Below, one piece after another: positions 38,455 to 48,416 of a stretch of DNA of 64,000 bases. Location: NCBI RefSeq assembly GCF_017832355.1, contig NZ_JAFIBY010000004.1, positions 186,001-250,000 on the forward strand, written 5' to 3'. The notes below the pieces were generated by a model. It saw only the letters and a program-made list of their open reading frames with translations. It was not told where the DNA came from and ran no database searches. The first letter of the stretch is position 1; every line of letters starts with the position of its first letter. This DNA is from Serratia sp. PL17. Lineage in GTDB: Bacteria > Pseudomonadota > Gammaproteobacteria > Enterobacterales > Enterobacteriaceae. The position numbers and the translations under genes were made by a program.

Positions 38455-39798
38455 ATGGCAGAAAATTCAGTACCTGCTCCAACACCAGGGAGCTGGCTGC
38501 AGCGGCGTTTTCAACTGCACGCGCGGCAAAGTAATGTCAAAACCGAATGCCTGGCCGGGATCACCGGTTTTCTGGCTGCGGCCTATCTGCTGGTCGTGAT
38601 CCCCGGGTTACTGGCTGTCGGAGGCATGGATAAAGGCGCCGTCACCACAGGCACCATTCTGGTGTTCGTGCTGGGTACCTTGCTGATGGCATTTTACGGC
38701 AATCTGCCGTTTATTGTTGGGCCGGGTATCGGTGGTTCGGTGCTGGTCGGTGTGACATTGGCAGGCAGTGAAGGCATCAGTTGGCAAATTGGTCTGGGTA
38801 TCGCTTGCTGGTCCGGCATTTTATTTTTTGTCCTGACCCGGCTAGGGCTACGTGAAGTGGTCACCCGCTCGGTACCGCAGTCGATCAAGCTTGGGCTAAC
38901 GGCCTCGATCGGGCTGTTTGTTGCAATACTGGGGTTCCGCAACGCCGGGCTGGTACTGGCCAACGCAAAATCCAACGCGCTAATGCTGGGGGACTTCACT
39001 GCGCCCGGTGCATTGATTGCGCTGTGTGGCCTGTTTTTAGCGATTGCTCTGCAGGCCCGCCGCATCCCCGGCGCTATTCTCTGGGCGATCCTGGTCGCTA
39101 CTCTGGTCGGCATCCCATTCGGCGTCACGCATTTGCCAACCAGCCTGATGGCCATGCCGCATTCATTGGCCCCGGTACTCGGCCATGTCGATCTGGTCGG
39201 CGCATTGAATATTGCCTTCTTACCCTATCTGTTCGTGTTTTTCGCTTCAGAGTTTTTCTCAACCATGGGCACGACGCTGGCTGTGGGGGGGGAAGCCGGA
39301 TTGTTGGACGAGCACGGCAATATGCCGCACATCAACCGACCATTCATGGTGGACTCTATTGCCGCTGCCCTCGGTCCCTGTGTCGGTATTCCTGCTGCCA
39401 CAGCGCTGATCGAGTCCTCTGCAGCGGCTGAAGCCGGCGGAAAAACCGGGCTAACCGCACTGGCGGCGGCGGTGATGTTTTTACTGATGCTGCTGTTCAC
39501 ACCGGTTGCCCTGATGATCCCGAAAGAAGCCACTGCACCAGCGCTGATTTTGATCGGCCTGAATATGTTCAGCGGGCTGCGCAAAGTCGACTTAGCCAAC
39601 TTTACCGACGGCCTGCCGGTACTGATGATGGTAATGATCACATTGATCGCCAACAGCTTTGGCACAGGCATCGCAGGTGGGTTGTTGTTTTATATTATTA
39701 TCAAGGTGATTGCCGGTAAGTGGCGTGAAGTACCTGTAGGTCTTTATCTGCTGGCGATCCCACTGGCGTACTACTTCGCCACGCTGGTTAGGCACTGA
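38455..39798 (+). CDS. NCS2-family purine permease, probably adenine (AdeP/PurP-like)
   Basis: A 447-residue permease of the AzgA-like branch of NCS2 with 12 to 14 hydrophobic segments. Marks include TECLAGITGFLAAAYLLVVIP-like N-terminal segment, GPGIGGSVLVG in place of the more common NAYF motif, the FFASEFFSTMGTTLAVGGEAGLLD segment and ATALIESSAAAEAGGKTGLT. These features resemble E. coli AdeP and YicO, proton-coupled adenine importers. Location 97 bp after ade supports adenine import and use as one pathway. CGGGAG precedes the ATG. Confidence 0.9.
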   Translation: MAENSVPAPTPGSWLQRRFQLHARQSNVKTECLAGITGFLAAAYLLVVIPGLLAVGGMDKGAVTTGTILVFVLGTLLMAFYGNLPFIVGPGIGGSVLVGVTLAGSEGISWQIGLGIACWSGILFFVLTRLGLREVVTRSVPQSIKLGLTASIGLFVAILGFRNAGLVLANAKSNALMLGDFTAPGALIALCGLFLAIALQARRIPGAILWAILVATLVGIPFGVTHLPTSLMAMPHSLAPVLGHVDLVGALNIAFLPYLFVFFASEFFSTMGTTLAVGGEAGLLDEHGNMPHINRPFMVDSIAAALGPCVGIPAATALIESSAAAEAGGKTGLTALAAAVMFLLMLLFTPVALMIPKEATAPALILIGLNMFSGLRKVDLANFTDGLPVLMMVMITLIANSFGTGIAGGLLFYIIIKVIAGKWREVPVGLYLLAIPLAYYFATLVRH

Positions 39799-39913
39799 GG
39801 TGGAAAAGCTGGCGAGCCGTCGGCGCCGGCAGTATTTCTGCTGCGACATTATTAGCCTGGCAATGGCAAACGAGCGGGATGAAGGTTAAAGAGGCTGGCG
39901 TGACGCTGAAATT

Positions 39914-40026
39914 GGTGGAGGCCCTGCCAGCTACATCCCGGCACACACGTCACCTGCTACGGCTGCTTCCTTCCGGATCTGACCGAGTTCACAAGTTAGT
40001 GTTGCGGGAGAACCAACAGGGCCCCC
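39914..40026 (-). ncRNA. ffs: 4.5S RNA, the RNA of the signal recognition particle
   Basis: A 113-nt RNA gene on the minus strand. The 5' end GGGGGCCCTGTTGGTTCTCC pairs with the 3' end, and the conserved SRP tetraloop hairpin is seen in GGTCAGATCCGGAAGGAAGC (GGAA tetraloop and the asymmetric internal loop that binds Ffh). It differs from E. coli only at scattered, mainly compensated positions. It adjoins atl as in E. coli. The remaining part of the gap between the permease gene and atl (39799-39913 and 40027-40173) shows nothing I can name. Confidence 0.97.
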
Positions 40027-40173
40027 ATTGACGGCTTCTGTACTCTGAAGCGGTGGGCATTATCGGCTATGCCCCGCCAAATAGCAAGCCAACCCCGGCC
40101 AACCGCTGTTTTCTTACCCACCTCGCCTGTGGCACACTCTTCGCTTGGGATTTTACTCGCGCAGGAAGACACT

Positions 40174-40488
40174 ATGGAACCAGAAGACGCCTCCTTCAGC
40201 CAACGCGTATTCCACGTGGTGGCCGCCATCCCCTATGGTAAGGTCACGACCTATGGAGAAGTCGCACAGCTGGCCGGCTCACCGCGCGCAGCTCGGCAAG
40301 TCGGCGGCGTACTCAGACGTTTGCCTGAAGGCAGCAGCCTCCCTTGGCACCGGGTCATTAACCGGCACGGGCAAATATCGCAGCAGGGAGAGGATTTCCA
40401 ACGCCAGCGGCAGGCATTGCTTGAGGAGGGGATTATCTTCGGCAAACACAGCACGATTGATCTGCAGGTCTACGGCTGGCGCTGGTAG
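40174..40488 (+). CDS. atl: Alkyltransferase-like protein Atl (YbaZ)
   Basis: A 104-residue relative of O6-alkylguanine-DNA alkyltransferase. The reactive cysteine of the PCHR motif is replaced by tryptophan (PWHR, W58), which defines the ATL group: it binds O6-alkylguanine and hands the lesion to nucleotide excision repair rather than removing the alkyl group. The DNA-binding helix carries the GSPRAARQVGGVLRR arginine finger. I chose the ATG at 40174, preceded by AGGAAG; the longer frame from 40069 has an unrelated N-terminus. It is shorter than E. coli YbaZ (129). Confidence 0.92.
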   Translation: MEPEDASFSQRVFHVVAAIPYGKVTTYGEVAQLAGSPRAARQVGGVLRRLPEGSSLPWHRVINRHGQISQQGEDFQRQRQALLEEGIIFGKHSTIDLQVYGWRW

Positions 40489-40492
40489 TAAC

Positions 40493-40527
40493 AAAACAGC
40501 CTTTGGCCAGAGCGCAAAGGCTGTTCA
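40493..40527. terminator. Bidirectional terminator between atl and ybaY
   Basis: ACAGCCTTT (40496-40504) pairs perfectly with AAAGGCTGT (40516-40524). T-rich sequence follows on both strands. Confidence 0.8.
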
Positions 40528-40553
40528 TCGTTTACTGCTTCAGACTTGCCGGA

Positions 40554-41045
40554 TTATGGCATCGTTGTCGGGGCAGCCTGTGCGGCCATACCCTGCACCG
40601 GAACCATCACCAAGTCAGCACGGGTGCCGTTACGATTCACCACTTCCTGAATGGTGTCGGTAATGAACATCATCCGACCATTTAACGTAATTGCCGCACT
40701 CAGGATAATGCGCGCATTAGGCTGTATATCGGACGGATTGTACGGCAGTACAAAATTAAACGGTGCCTGCTTGCCCTCGGTGCGAACGGCGCGCTGGGCG
40801 ATCACTTTAGATGGCGCATCCGCCAGTGAGGCATCAGAGAGCGTAACGGTCAGTACCGCATCCGGCGGCAGCGCTATGCGCTGGCGAATGTTAACCGAAC
40901 CTGTCACCGCCGGGCCCTGAATCTGCGTTTGCGCAATCGCTGCGTTTCCCGCGGTCGGTGTAGGCACTTTCGCGCTCTTTTGGGCACAGCCCGCCAGGGC
41001 GATCGTTAATGCTGTTGCTCCACCTACGATTTGCCAGAGTTTCAT
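40554..41045 (-). CDS. ybaY: YbaY-family lipoprotein
   Basis: A 163-residue lipoprotein with lipobox LAGC (acylated C20). The rest is a YbaY/META-like beta-rich domain: VTGSVNIRQRIALPPDAVLT, FVLPYNPSDIQPNARIILSA and FITDTIQEV are family segments. Its role is not established. AGGAGA precedes the chosen ATG; an upstream in-frame ATG at 41132 would hide the lipobox. It diverges from tesB, as in E. coli. Confidence 0.88.
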   Translation of the reverse strand: MKLWQIVGGATALTIALAGCAQKSAKVPTPTAGNAAIAQTQIQGPAVTGSVNIRQRIALPPDAVLTVTLSDASLADAPSKVIAQRAVRTEGKQAPFNFVLPYNPSDIQPNARIILSAAITLNGRMMFITDTIQEVVNRNGTRADLVMVPVQGMAAQAAPTTMP

Positions 41046-41274
41046 GGATCGGTCTCCTTTTTTATTATCAACATGTTGGTGGCTTTCACCACCGCACTCA
41101 TTAAACTTAGCACAAAATACTGAAAAATCCATTTAGTCCTGCCTATTAATCATTTAGCCCTCTAATAACGCTCAGTATTCAGTCCATTTTCCCTGTGCTT
41201 TAACGCAATATATTGACGTCTTGCCGTGATATTCCGCACACTGCTCAAAATGATTATAAAAGGGTAGTAATTTT

Positions 41275-42138
41275 ATGAGCCAGGCACTGCAAAACCTCCT
41301 TGATCTGCTGGATCTGGAGAAAATTGAAGAAGGGTTGTTCCGTGGTCAAAGCGAAGACCTGGGACTACGTCAGGTATTCGGTGGCCAAGTCGTTGGCCAG
41401 GCGCTGTATGCTGCCAAGCAAACCGTGCCGGCTGAACGCAGTGTGCATTCATTCCACAGCTACTTCCTGCGCCCCGGCGACAGCAGTAAGCCGATTATTT
41501 ATGACGTGGAAATCCTGCGTGACGGCAACAGCTTTAGCGCCCGCCGCGTCAGCGCTATCCAGCACGGCAAACCGATCTTCTACATGACGGCCTCTTTCCA
41601 AAGCCCAGAAGAAGGGTTTGAGCACCAGAACACCATGCCAGATGTGCCGCCTCCGGAAGGATTGATGTCTGAATCGGAGATTGCCCAGAAGCTGTCGCAC
41701 ATGTTACCGGATAAAGTGCGCGAGAAGTTCATCGGCCAGAAACCGATTGAAATGCGCCCGGTCAAATTCCATAACCCATTGAAAGGCAGCGTGGAAGAAC
41801 CGCACCGCTACGTGTGGTTCCGCGCCAATGGCACCATGCCGGACGATCTGCGTATCCATCAGTATTTGCTCGGCTATGCGTCTGACTTCAACTTCCTGCC
41901 AACCGCGCTACAGCCGCACGGCGTCGGGTTCCTGGAACCGGGCATGCAGGTCGCGACGATCGACCACTCAATGTGGTTCCACCGTCCATTCCGCATGGAT
42001 GACTGGTTGCTGTACGTGGTGGAAAGCCCTTCTGCTTCCGGCGCCCGTGGCTTTGTACGCGGCCAATTCTATACCCGTGATGGCCAGTTGGTTGCGACGA
42101 CGGTTCAGGAAGGCGTGATCCGCCAACGCGAAGCCTAA
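41275..42138 (+). CDS. tesB: Acyl-CoA thioesterase II
   Basis: A 287-residue double-hotdog thioesterase, one residue longer than E. coli TesB, that hydrolyses a wide range of acyl-CoAs to free acids. Catalytic D204 lies in [11 protein letters not shown], and the second hotdog repeat holds [26 protein letters not shown] is in the first. AAGGG precedes the start. It ends at a bidirectional terminator shared with amtB. Confidence 0.96.
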   Translation: MSQALQNLLDLLDLEKIEEGLFRGQSEDLGLRQVFGGQVVGQALYAAKQTVPAERSVHSFHSYFLRPGDSSKPIIYDVEILRDGNSFSARRVSAIQHGKPIFYMTASFQSPEEGFEHQNTMPDVPPPEGLMSESEIAQKLSHMLPDKVREKFIGQKPIEMRPVKFHNPLKGSVEEPHRYVWFRANGTMPDDLRIHQYLLGYASDFNFLPTALQPHGVGFLEPGMQVATIDHSMWFHRPFRMDDWLLYVVESPSASGARGFVRGQFYTRDGQLVATTVQEGVIRQREA

Positions 42139-42151
42139 TCGCCCACCAAAG

Positions 42152-42181
42152 AAAAAGGGCGATGTCACCATCGCCCTTTTT
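42152..42181. terminator. Bidirectional terminator between tesB and amtB
   Basis: A 13-bp perfect stem (AAAAAGGGCGATG, loop TCAC, CATCGCCCTTTTT) has A/T tracts on both sides. Confidence 0.92.
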
Positions 42182-42231
42182 GCATCATCATTATTTTTCG
42201 AGTTATTTAGCGCACTGCCCTTCTTCAAGGC

Positions 42232-43518
42232 TTATTGGTTGTAGGCACTCTCGCCATGGCTGTTGACGTCCAGACCTTCGCGCTCCTGCTCTTCCGGCAC
42301 GCGCAGACCGACAATAGCCCCTGCCACTTTGAAAGCGATAAAGGCAGCCACTCCAGACCAGACCAGGGTTATCACGACACTCAACAACTGGATCCACACC
42401 TGATGGCCCATAGTAACGCCTTCTGCGTAGCCCGTACCGCCCAGCGAAGCAGAGGTGAACACACCTGTCAGCAGACAGCCGACGATGCCACACACGCCAT
42501 GCACGCCGAACACGTCACAGGTATCATCAACTTTCAGCCATTTCTTCAGCGTGACCACACCCCACAGACCGGCAATGCCGCCGACCAGGCCGATAATCAA
42601 CGCCCCGCCAACACCCACGGTGCCCGCAGCCGGTGTTATCGCAACCAGCCCGGCGATCATGCCGGAACAAGCACCCAACAGTGAAGGTTTGCCACGCACA
42701 ATCCACTCAGCGAAGGTCCATGAGAGAATCGCGCCCGCAGTAGCCACCACGGTATTCAGGAACGCCAGGGCCGCAACACCGTTAGCCGCGCTGGCAGAAC
42801 CGGCGTTAAAGCCAAACCAACCGATGTACAGGATGGACGCACCGGTAAACACCATTGGCAAGTTGTGCGGCTTGAAGGCTTCTTTACCGAAACCCGCGCG
42901 CTTGCCCAGCAGGTAAGCGCCGATCAGACCGGCACTGGCCGCGTTGATGTGCACGACGGTACCACCGGCAAAGTCCAGTGCACCGTCAGTAGCGAGCAAA
43001 CCACCGCCCCACACCATATGGGCAATTGGCAGGTAAGAAATGGTGAACCAAATTGCCGCGAAGATCACTACCGCAGAGAAACGGATTCGTTCGGCAAAGC
43101 CCCCCACAACCAGCGCAACGGTAATACAGGCAAATGAGCACTGGAATGCCACGTGGATCATTTGGTTAAAGGTGCCGGTAACGCTGTCGATGCCAATGCC
43201 CTTCAGCATCGCCGTTTGGAAGCCACCGAAGAACGCATTGCCTTCGCTGAAAGCCAGACTGTAGCCATAAAGCACCCATAACACGCACACCAATGCGAAG
43301 GTGACTGTCACTTGGGTCAACATGGAAAGCACGTTCTTGGAACGCAGCAAACCGCCGTAAAACAACGCGACGCCCGGCAAGGTCATGAACAGCACCAAAG
43401 CGGTGCAAATCATCATGAAGGCGTTGTCAGCCTTGTCTGCGACCGCCGGAGCGGCCAGGGCCAAAGAAGGAACCATGGTTACCGTACTCAGGCCCAACAT
43501 GGATAAAAGTTTTTTCAT
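42232..43518 (-). CDS. amtB: Ammonium transporter AmtB
   Basis: A 428-residue Amt/Rh channel with a signal peptide ending ALA followed by 11 membrane helices. Pore histidines are seen in GTVVHINAAS and FGVHGVCGIVG; the conserved AGGTVVHI and IGWFGFNAGSA segments are intact. It carries ammonium into the cell and is closed by unmodified GlnK. I use the ATG at 43518; two codons upstream a TTG gives a slightly longer frame without support. It is 36 bp after glnK in one operon. Confidence 0.96.
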   Translation of the reverse strand: MKKLLSMLGLSTVTMVPSLALAAPAVADKADNAFMMICTALVLFMTLPGVALFYGGLLRSKNVLSMLTQVTVTFALVCVLWVLYGYSLAFSEGNAFFGGFQTAMLKGIGIDSVTGTFNQMIHVAFQCSFACITVALVVGGFAERIRFSAVVIFAAIWFTISYLPIAHMVWGGGLLATDGALDFAGGTVVHINAASAGLIGAYLLGKRAGFGKEAFKPHNLPMVFTGASILYIGWFGFNAGSASAANGVAALAFLNTVVATAGAILSWTFAEWIVRGKPSLLGACSGMIAGLVAITPAAGTVGVGGALIIGLVGGIAGLWGVVTLKKWLKVDDTCDVFGVHGVCGIVGCLLTGVFTSASLGGTGYAEGVTMGHQVWIQLLSVVITLVWSGVAAFIAFKVAGAIVGLRVPEEQEREGLDVNSHGESAYNQ

Positions 43519-43554
43519 TATCAATCCATCCCCATTACTTTACTGAGCCTGTGA

Positions 43555-43893
43555 TTACAGTGCTGCTTCATCTGTTTCGCCGGTGCGAATGCGAATGACA
43601 CGTTGCAATTCGGCAACGAAAATTTTGCCGTCACCTATTTTGCCGGTGTAGGCCGCTTTACTAATGACATCAACCACTTCATCTAACTGGTCGTCAGCGA
43701 TAGCAATGTCGATTTTTACTTTGGGTAAGAAGTTGACGCTGTACTCGGCTCCGCGATACAGCTCAGCATGCCCTTTCTGACGACCAAAGCCTTTCACTTC
43801 GCTTACGGTCAGCCCCTGAATACCTACAGAGGATAGGGCTTCACGCACGTCCTCCAGCTTGAATGGTTTAATCACCACGGTCACCAGCTTCAT
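43555..43893 (-). CDS. glnK: Nitrogen regulatory PII protein GlnK
   Basis: A 112-residue PII signal protein. The T-loop uridylylation site Y51 lies in YRGAEYSVNFLPKV, and the B- and C-loop signatures YTGKIGDGKIFV and RIRTGE are present. It senses ATP/ADP and 2-oxoglutarate, blocks AmtB when unmodified and binds NtrB. The start at 43893 has AGAGG before it and gives the exact E. coli length; a longer frame from 43950 crosses the sigma-54 promoter. First gene of glnK-amtB. Confidence 0.97.
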   Translation of the reverse strand: MKLVTVVIKPFKLEDVREALSSVGIQGLTVSEVKGFGRQKGHAELYRGAEYSVNFLPKVKIDIAIADDQLDEVVDVISKAAYTGKIGDGKIFVAELQRVIRIRTGETDEAAL

Positions 43894-43945
43894 ATTGCCT
43901 CTCCACGAATTAAGCCCAAACTCACCCCGGGTACGAGTCTTATAA

Positions 43946-43961
43946 AGCAAAGGCTATGCCA
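43946..43961 (-). promoter_or_regulatory. Sigma-54 promoter of glnK-amtB
   Basis: TGGCATAGCCTTTGCT on the minus strand matches the sigma-54 consensus, with GG and GC 12 bp apart (-24/-12). The predicted start is about 40 bp before the glnK ATG. Confidence 0.88.
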
Positions 43962-44069
43962 CAAATGATTTTGTACGCTAATTCAGCAAATTAACCGGCA
44001 GGACGGCGATCCGTTGCACTGCAGGTCGCCGCCAATGCGCCAGCGCACAGAAGATTGATTAAATATTGC

Positions 44070-44084
44070 GCACTATTTTGGTGC
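44070..44084. promoter_or_regulatory. NtrC enhancer site upstream of glnK
   Basis: GCACTATTTTGGTGC fits the NtrC palindrome (GCAC-N7-GTGC) and is about 110 bp upstream of the -24 element, a usual enhancer distance. Confidence 0.75.
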
Positions 44085-44154
44085 GTGACGCGTCGAAAAA
44101 GTGCAGAGAAAGGGATTTAAAAAGCCGTGATGCCTGTTTGTGGTGCGTAGGCGT

Positions 44155-44183
44155 GGGAAAAGTAAGAGGCCGCCAAAGCGGCC
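44155..44183 (-). terminator. Terminator of mdlAB
   Basis: GGCCGC (44168-44173) pairs with GCGGCC (44178-44183) around CAAA, followed on the minus strand by TCTTACTTTT. The T-tract is broken. Confidence 0.6.
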
Positions 44184-44190
44184 CCAGGCA

Positions 44191-45969
44191 TTACGCCGTT
44201 TGTGTTTCTTCGCGGTTAGCGGCGGCCAGTTCTTCCCCCACCAATTGCAGCTGATACATCTGGTAGTAACGTCCCTGCTGCGCCAGCAGTTGCTGATGAT
44301 TGCCCTGCTCGACGGCCTGACCACGGTGCAGCACCAGAATAGTATCCGCATCCACAATGGTCGACAGACGATGAGCGATCACCACCAGCGTGGTATGTTC
44401 GCGAATCAAGCGCAGTGCGCGCTGAATCGCCTGTTCCGTTCCCGAATCAATGTTGGCTGTCGCCTCATCCAGGATCAAGATTTGCGGTGCCTGCACCAAC
44501 ACCCTGGCCATCGCCAGCAGCTGTTTCTGGCCCACAGAAAGATTGTTACCTTGCTCACCCAGGCGCGTATGAATACCCTGCGGGAAGCCGCGCACCAGCT
44601 CAGCCAGTTGAACCCTTTCCAGCGCTTGCCAGACGGCTTCCTCACTGATATTGCGCCCCAAGGTAACGTTAGCCAGCACTGACTCGGCAATCACTACCGG
44701 ATCCTGCTGCACCATCGCCACGCCCTGACGCAACGTACGGTGTGACAGACTGGCCAGCGGACGCCCATCGAGACGCACCTCTCCCTGGTTAACGGGGTAG
44801 TAGCCCATTAACAGATTGGCCAACGTACTCTTACCGCTGCCGGTATGCCCGACCAGCGCCACAAAACCACGCGACGGCACCGACAGCGAAATATGCTGCA
44901 GCACCTTTTTGTCATCACGGTAGGCAAAGCTCAGATCGTCTATATCTATGCGCCCGCTTTCCAGCGGGCGTTCATCCGTGCCGTAACTCTGCTGCTGACG
45001 ATCCATCAATTCGAAAATACGCTCGCCGGCGACAACTGCCTGCTGCAAGATAGATTGCTGCGCCGTCAGCTCTATCAGCGGCTCATTCAGACGCCCCAGA
45101 TAGTTGATAAAGGCATACAACACCCCAACGCCGATCGCTCCCTCACCACTGAAGCCGAACAGCATCAACAGGCCGCACAGCACGAGCGCCGAAAACAGGC
45201 TGAGCAGTGGACGCAAAAGAAAACCATCCAACCGCAAGGTTTGCATGCGGGCGGTATAATGAGAACGACTGGCGGCGCTCATGCGTTCGCCAAAGCGGAG
45301 CTGCTGACGGAACTGCTGAATGACCCCCATACCGTTGATCACTTCGTTAAAGCCATCGTTAATGTCTGCCAGATAACTACGTACCCGCCGCACAATCGGT
45401 ATGCTGTAATATTGATAAATCCCCATCACCACAAACACCGCAGGAAAGATGCAGATCGCCACCAGTGCCATACGCCAGTCGAGGCTAAACATCGCCACCA
45501 GCATGGCGCCAATCAGCGCAGCACTTTTCAATACGGTGGACACAACCATCACGTACAGATCTTTGATCACTTCCGTGTCGTTGGTTACCCGCGAGATTAA
45601 CTGCCCGACCGGCTGCGTATCAAAAGCACTCAGCGGCTGGCGTAACGCGGCATCCATCACGTCCGTACGCAGGCGTTGAACCACCCCGACTGCCGCCTGG
45701 TTGAACAGCAACGCCTGAAAATAGTGTAGCGCTGCTGCGAGCAGTTCCAACAGAATATAGGCGGCTGCCAGCCCACAGACGATCATCAACGGCAGCTGGC
45801 CCTTGGCAACATAGTTATCGATAAAGTAGCTGACCAGAATGGGTCCGGCGACTTCCGCCGCTGCTGCGACCCACAGCATTAACACCGCCAACCCCAGCGG
45901 TTTCCGGTACGGCGATCCATAAGCCAGCAACCGTTTCAGCGTCGGCCACAGCTTTTGCACCTTATTCAT
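44191..45969 (-). CDS. mdlB: Heterodimeric ABC exporter subunit MdlB
   Basis: A 592-residue half-transporter: six membrane helices (about 1-310) fused to an ABC ATPase. Walker A is GHTGSGKST, the signature is degenerate (NNLSVGQKQ), Walker B is [12 protein letters not shown] and the switch histidine lies in VIAHRLS. It pairs with MdlA; the substrate is unknown. The ATG at 45969 overlaps the end of mdlA by eight bases (ATGAATAA); the longer frame starting at 46086 lies inside mdlA. Confidence 0.93.
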   Translation of the reverse strand: MNKVQKLWPTLKRLLAYGSPYRKPLGLAVLMLWVAAAAEVAGPILVSYFIDNYVAKGQLPLMIVCGLAAAYILLELLAAALHYFQALLFNQAAVGVVQRLRTDVMDAALRQPLSAFDTQPVGQLISRVTNDTEVIKDLYVMVVSTVLKSAALIGAMLVAMFSLDWRMALVAICIFPAVFVVMGIYQYYSIPIVRRVRSYLADINDGFNEVINGMGVIQQFRQQLRFGERMSAASRSHYTARMQTLRLDGFLLRPLLSLFSALVLCGLLMLFGFSGEGAIGVGVLYAFINYLGRLNEPLIELTAQQSILQQAVVAGERIFELMDRQQQSYGTDERPLESGRIDIDDLSFAYRDDKKVLQHISLSVPSRGFVALVGHTGSGKSTLANLLMGYYPVNQGEVRLDGRPLASLSHRTLRQGVAMVQQDPVVIAESVLANVTLGRNISEEAVWQALERVQLAELVRGFPQGIHTRLGEQGNNLSVGQKQLLAMARVLVQAPQILILDEATANIDSGTEQAIQRALRLIREHTTLVVIAHRLSTIVDADTILVLHRGQAVEQGNHQQLLAQQGRYYQMYQLQLVGEELAAANREETQTA

Positions 45970-47737
45970 TGGGTAACATCTCCTCACCGCTTTCAGGAGC
46001 CTCATCGAGTGCCGCTTCCAGTTGCTGATAACGATACATATCGCGATACCAACCGGGTTGAGCCGCCAGCGACGCATGCTGGCCACGTTGCGCCACGCTA
46101 CCGTGCTGTATCACCAGAATTTCACTGGCTTCGGTCAACGCCGAGAGCCGGTGTGCGCTGATAATCACCGTCCGGTTTTGTCCCCAGCTACGCAGGTTAT
46201 GCAGAATTTGATGTTCAGTACGGCCATCCACTGCCGACAGCGCATCATCAAGGATCAGGATTTCCGCATCCAGCAACAGGGCTCGGGCAATAGAAATACG
46301 CTGTTTCTGCCCGCCGGACAGCATCACGCCACGCTCGCCCACTTCGGTTTCATACCCCTGCGGCAGACGCAAAATATCCTCATGTACGCTGGCCAGCCGA
46401 GCTGCTCGCTCAATTTGTTCCTGCGTCGCACCCGGATTCCCCAGCGCAATGTTGTTTGCCACGCTGTCAGAAAACAAGAACGGCGTCTGGCTAACCACAG
46501 ACAAGCGTGAACGCCAATCGTCGAGCTTCACCTGCGTCAACGGCAACCCCTGATAGCTGATTTGGCCATCATCAATATCAAACTGACGCTGGATCAACGA
46601 CAGCAACGTCGATTTACCGGCACCGGTCGGCCCACACAGCCCAAGCATTTGTCCTGGCTCCAGTTTCAATACCACATTGTGCAGTGCCGAATGCGTATTG
46701 CCCGGGTAGTGGAACGCCCGGATATCGACAGCCAGACTGCCTCGCCCTGCTGGCAACCTATGCTCACCATCGGTTACCGCGGGTGCTTCGTCCAGCAGAC
46801 TGCGAATACGGCTATAGGCCGCGCTGCCGCGCTCGACAATGTTAAACATCCAGGCCAGCGCCAACATGGGCCAAATCATCAGGCCAAGATACATGACGAA
46901 ACTGGTCAGTTGCCCCAGCGTCATAGAACCGTTTACCACCATCCAACTGCCGCCGCCGATCGCCAACAGATTGGCGGTACCGATGGCGATATAAATCGTC
47001 GGGTCAAAACGGGCATCCACCCGCGCCACATGCATATTTTTGGCGCCAGTTTGGGCTGCCACTTCAGCAAACTGATTGGACTGATGATCTTCCAGGCCAA
47101 ACGCCTTGATCATCCGAATACTGGTCATGCTTTCCTGCGCCTGATCGTTCAGGCTGGAGAACGCGGCCTGCGCTGATTTAAAGCGTTGGTGCAACTGATC
47201 GCCATAATACTTGATAACGATCGCCATGATCGGCATGGGAATGAGCGATATCAGGGTGAGCTGCCAGCTAATTTGGGTGCTCATTACCACCAATACAGCC
47301 AACCCCATCACCAGCGAATCCACCAGTGTTAATACACCTTCACCGGCAGCGAACACCACCCGATCGACGTCGTTGGTGGCACGCGCCATCAGATCGCCCG
47401 TGCGGTGACGCAGATAGAAGGCCGGGTTCTGACGGCTAAGTTGGCGATAAAAGTTTTCACGCAGTTCAACGGCGAGCTGATAGGACGCGCCAAACAGCAA
47501 TACCCGCCACACATAGCGCAACAGGTAAACAACCACCGCGGTGCCGAGCATTAGCCCCAGCCATGCCATCAGCACCCCACCGGACATCTGTTTTTCGGTG
47601 ATGCCATCCACAATGATCCCCACCAGCTTGGGCGGCAACAATTGCAGTATGGCAATGATGATCAGCAGCACCACCGCCCCTAAGTAGCGGCGCCACTCGC
47701 GGCGGAAATACCAGCCGATTTGAGCAAATAGTCTCAC
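45962..47737 (-). CDS. mdlA: Heterodimeric ABC exporter subunit MdlA
   Basis: A 591-residue half-transporter with an exporter-type membrane domain and an ABC ATPase: Walker [10 protein letters not shown], signature [18 protein letters not shown], Walker [14 protein letters not shown] and a switch histidine in ISAHRLS. The second acidic residue of Walker B is Asp rather than the catalytic Glu, so this is probably the less active site, whereas MdlB keeps DEAT; asymmetry is common in heterodimeric exporters. It lies between decR and mdlB as in E. coli. Confidence 0.93.
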   Translation of the reverse strand: MRLFAQIGWYFRREWRRYLGAVVLLIIIAILQLLPPKLVGIIVDGITEKQMSGGVLMAWLGLMLGTAVVVYLLRYVWRVLLFGASYQLAVELRENFYRQLSRQNPAFYLRHRTGDLMARATNDVDRVVFAAGEGVLTLVDSLVMGLAVLVVMSTQISWQLTLISLIPMPIMAIVIKYYGDQLHQRFKSAQAAFSSLNDQAQESMTSIRMIKAFGLEDHQSNQFAEVAAQTGAKNMHVARVDARFDPTIYIAIGTANLLAIGGGSWMVVNGSMTLGQLTSFVMYLGLMIWPMLALAWMFNIVERGSAAYSRIRSLLDEAPAVTDGEHRLPAGRGSLAVDIRAFHYPGNTHSALHNVVLKLEPGQMLGLCGPTGAGKSTLLSLIQRQFDIDDGQISYQGLPLTQVKLDDWRSRLSVVSQTPFLFSDSVANNIALGNPGATQEQIERAARLASVHEDILRLPQGYETEVGERGVMLSGGQKQRISIARALLLDAEILILDDALSAVDGRTEHQILHNLRSWGQNRTVIISAHRLSALTEASEILVIQHGSVAQRGQHASLAAQPGWYRDMYRYQQLEAALDEAPESGEEMLPNE

Positions 47738-47834
47738 GCAGTTTTATTCCAAGATGTAGATGTAATCGTTTTTTCTCTCGATCTGCCTCAGCAGAGTAGG
47801 ATACCACCGTTACTTCGCCGATTTGGTGAACTTT

Positions 47835-48296
47835 TCACTCAGGAACCGGCAGTGCAGTGGTGTATTTGATCTTTTCCATCGCGAAGCTGGAAGTCACGTC
47901 GATCAGCCCCGGCACACCGTTCACCAGGCGTTTGTAAAAGCTGTCGTAGCTCTTCATATCTGCCACTTCTACCTGCATCAGGTAATCGTATTCTCCCGCC
48001 ATGCGGTAAAACGCCAGCACCTCCGGCATCTGCTTGGTCAGTTGCACAAACTGTTGATACCACTCGCTGCTGTGCTGCTGCGTTTTGATCAGTACAAATG
48101 CCGTCAGACCCAAACCGAGCTTTTCGTTATCGAGTAGCGCAACCCGTCCACGGATATAGCCCTCCTCTTCCAACCGCTTGAGCCTTTTCCAGCAGGGTGT
48201 CGACGTCAGATTGACCGCATCCGCCAGTGCCTGTAACGGCTGCGTGCAATCCTGCTGCAGCATGCAAAGTAATTTACGGTCTGTTTTATCTAACAT
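47835..48296 (-). CDS. decR: Lrp-type cysteine-responsive regulator DecR (YbaO)
   Basis: A 153-residue Lrp/AsnC regulator. The helix-turn-helix spans about 18-50 ([20 protein letters not shown]) and is followed by the RAM ligand domain. E. coli DecR activates cysteine detoxification genes on excess cysteine. Here it diverges from a cysteine desulfhydrase-like gene, exactly the pairing expected for its function; in E. coli K-12 that neighbour is absent. The 120-bp gap must carry both promoters, but I cannot define a DecR site by eye. Confidence 0.92.
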   Translation of the reverse strand: MLDKTDRKLLCMLQQDCTQPLQALADAVNLTSTPCWKRLKRLEEEGYIRGRVALLDNEKLGLGLTAFVLIKTQQHSSEWYQQFVQLTKQMPEVLAFYRMAGEYDYLMQVEVADMKSYDSFYKRLVNGVPGLIDVTSSFAMEKIKYTTALPVPE

Positions 48297-48416
48297 ATCG
48301 ACAACCAGGAGAATAATTTTCTCCCATTAGGCGATTAAACAGGAAAAATGGCAATCCTTTTTTCTCAGCGGCGGGCTATATTATGCGGTAAATAAGCTCC
48401 CCTATTCTGAGGCCAG

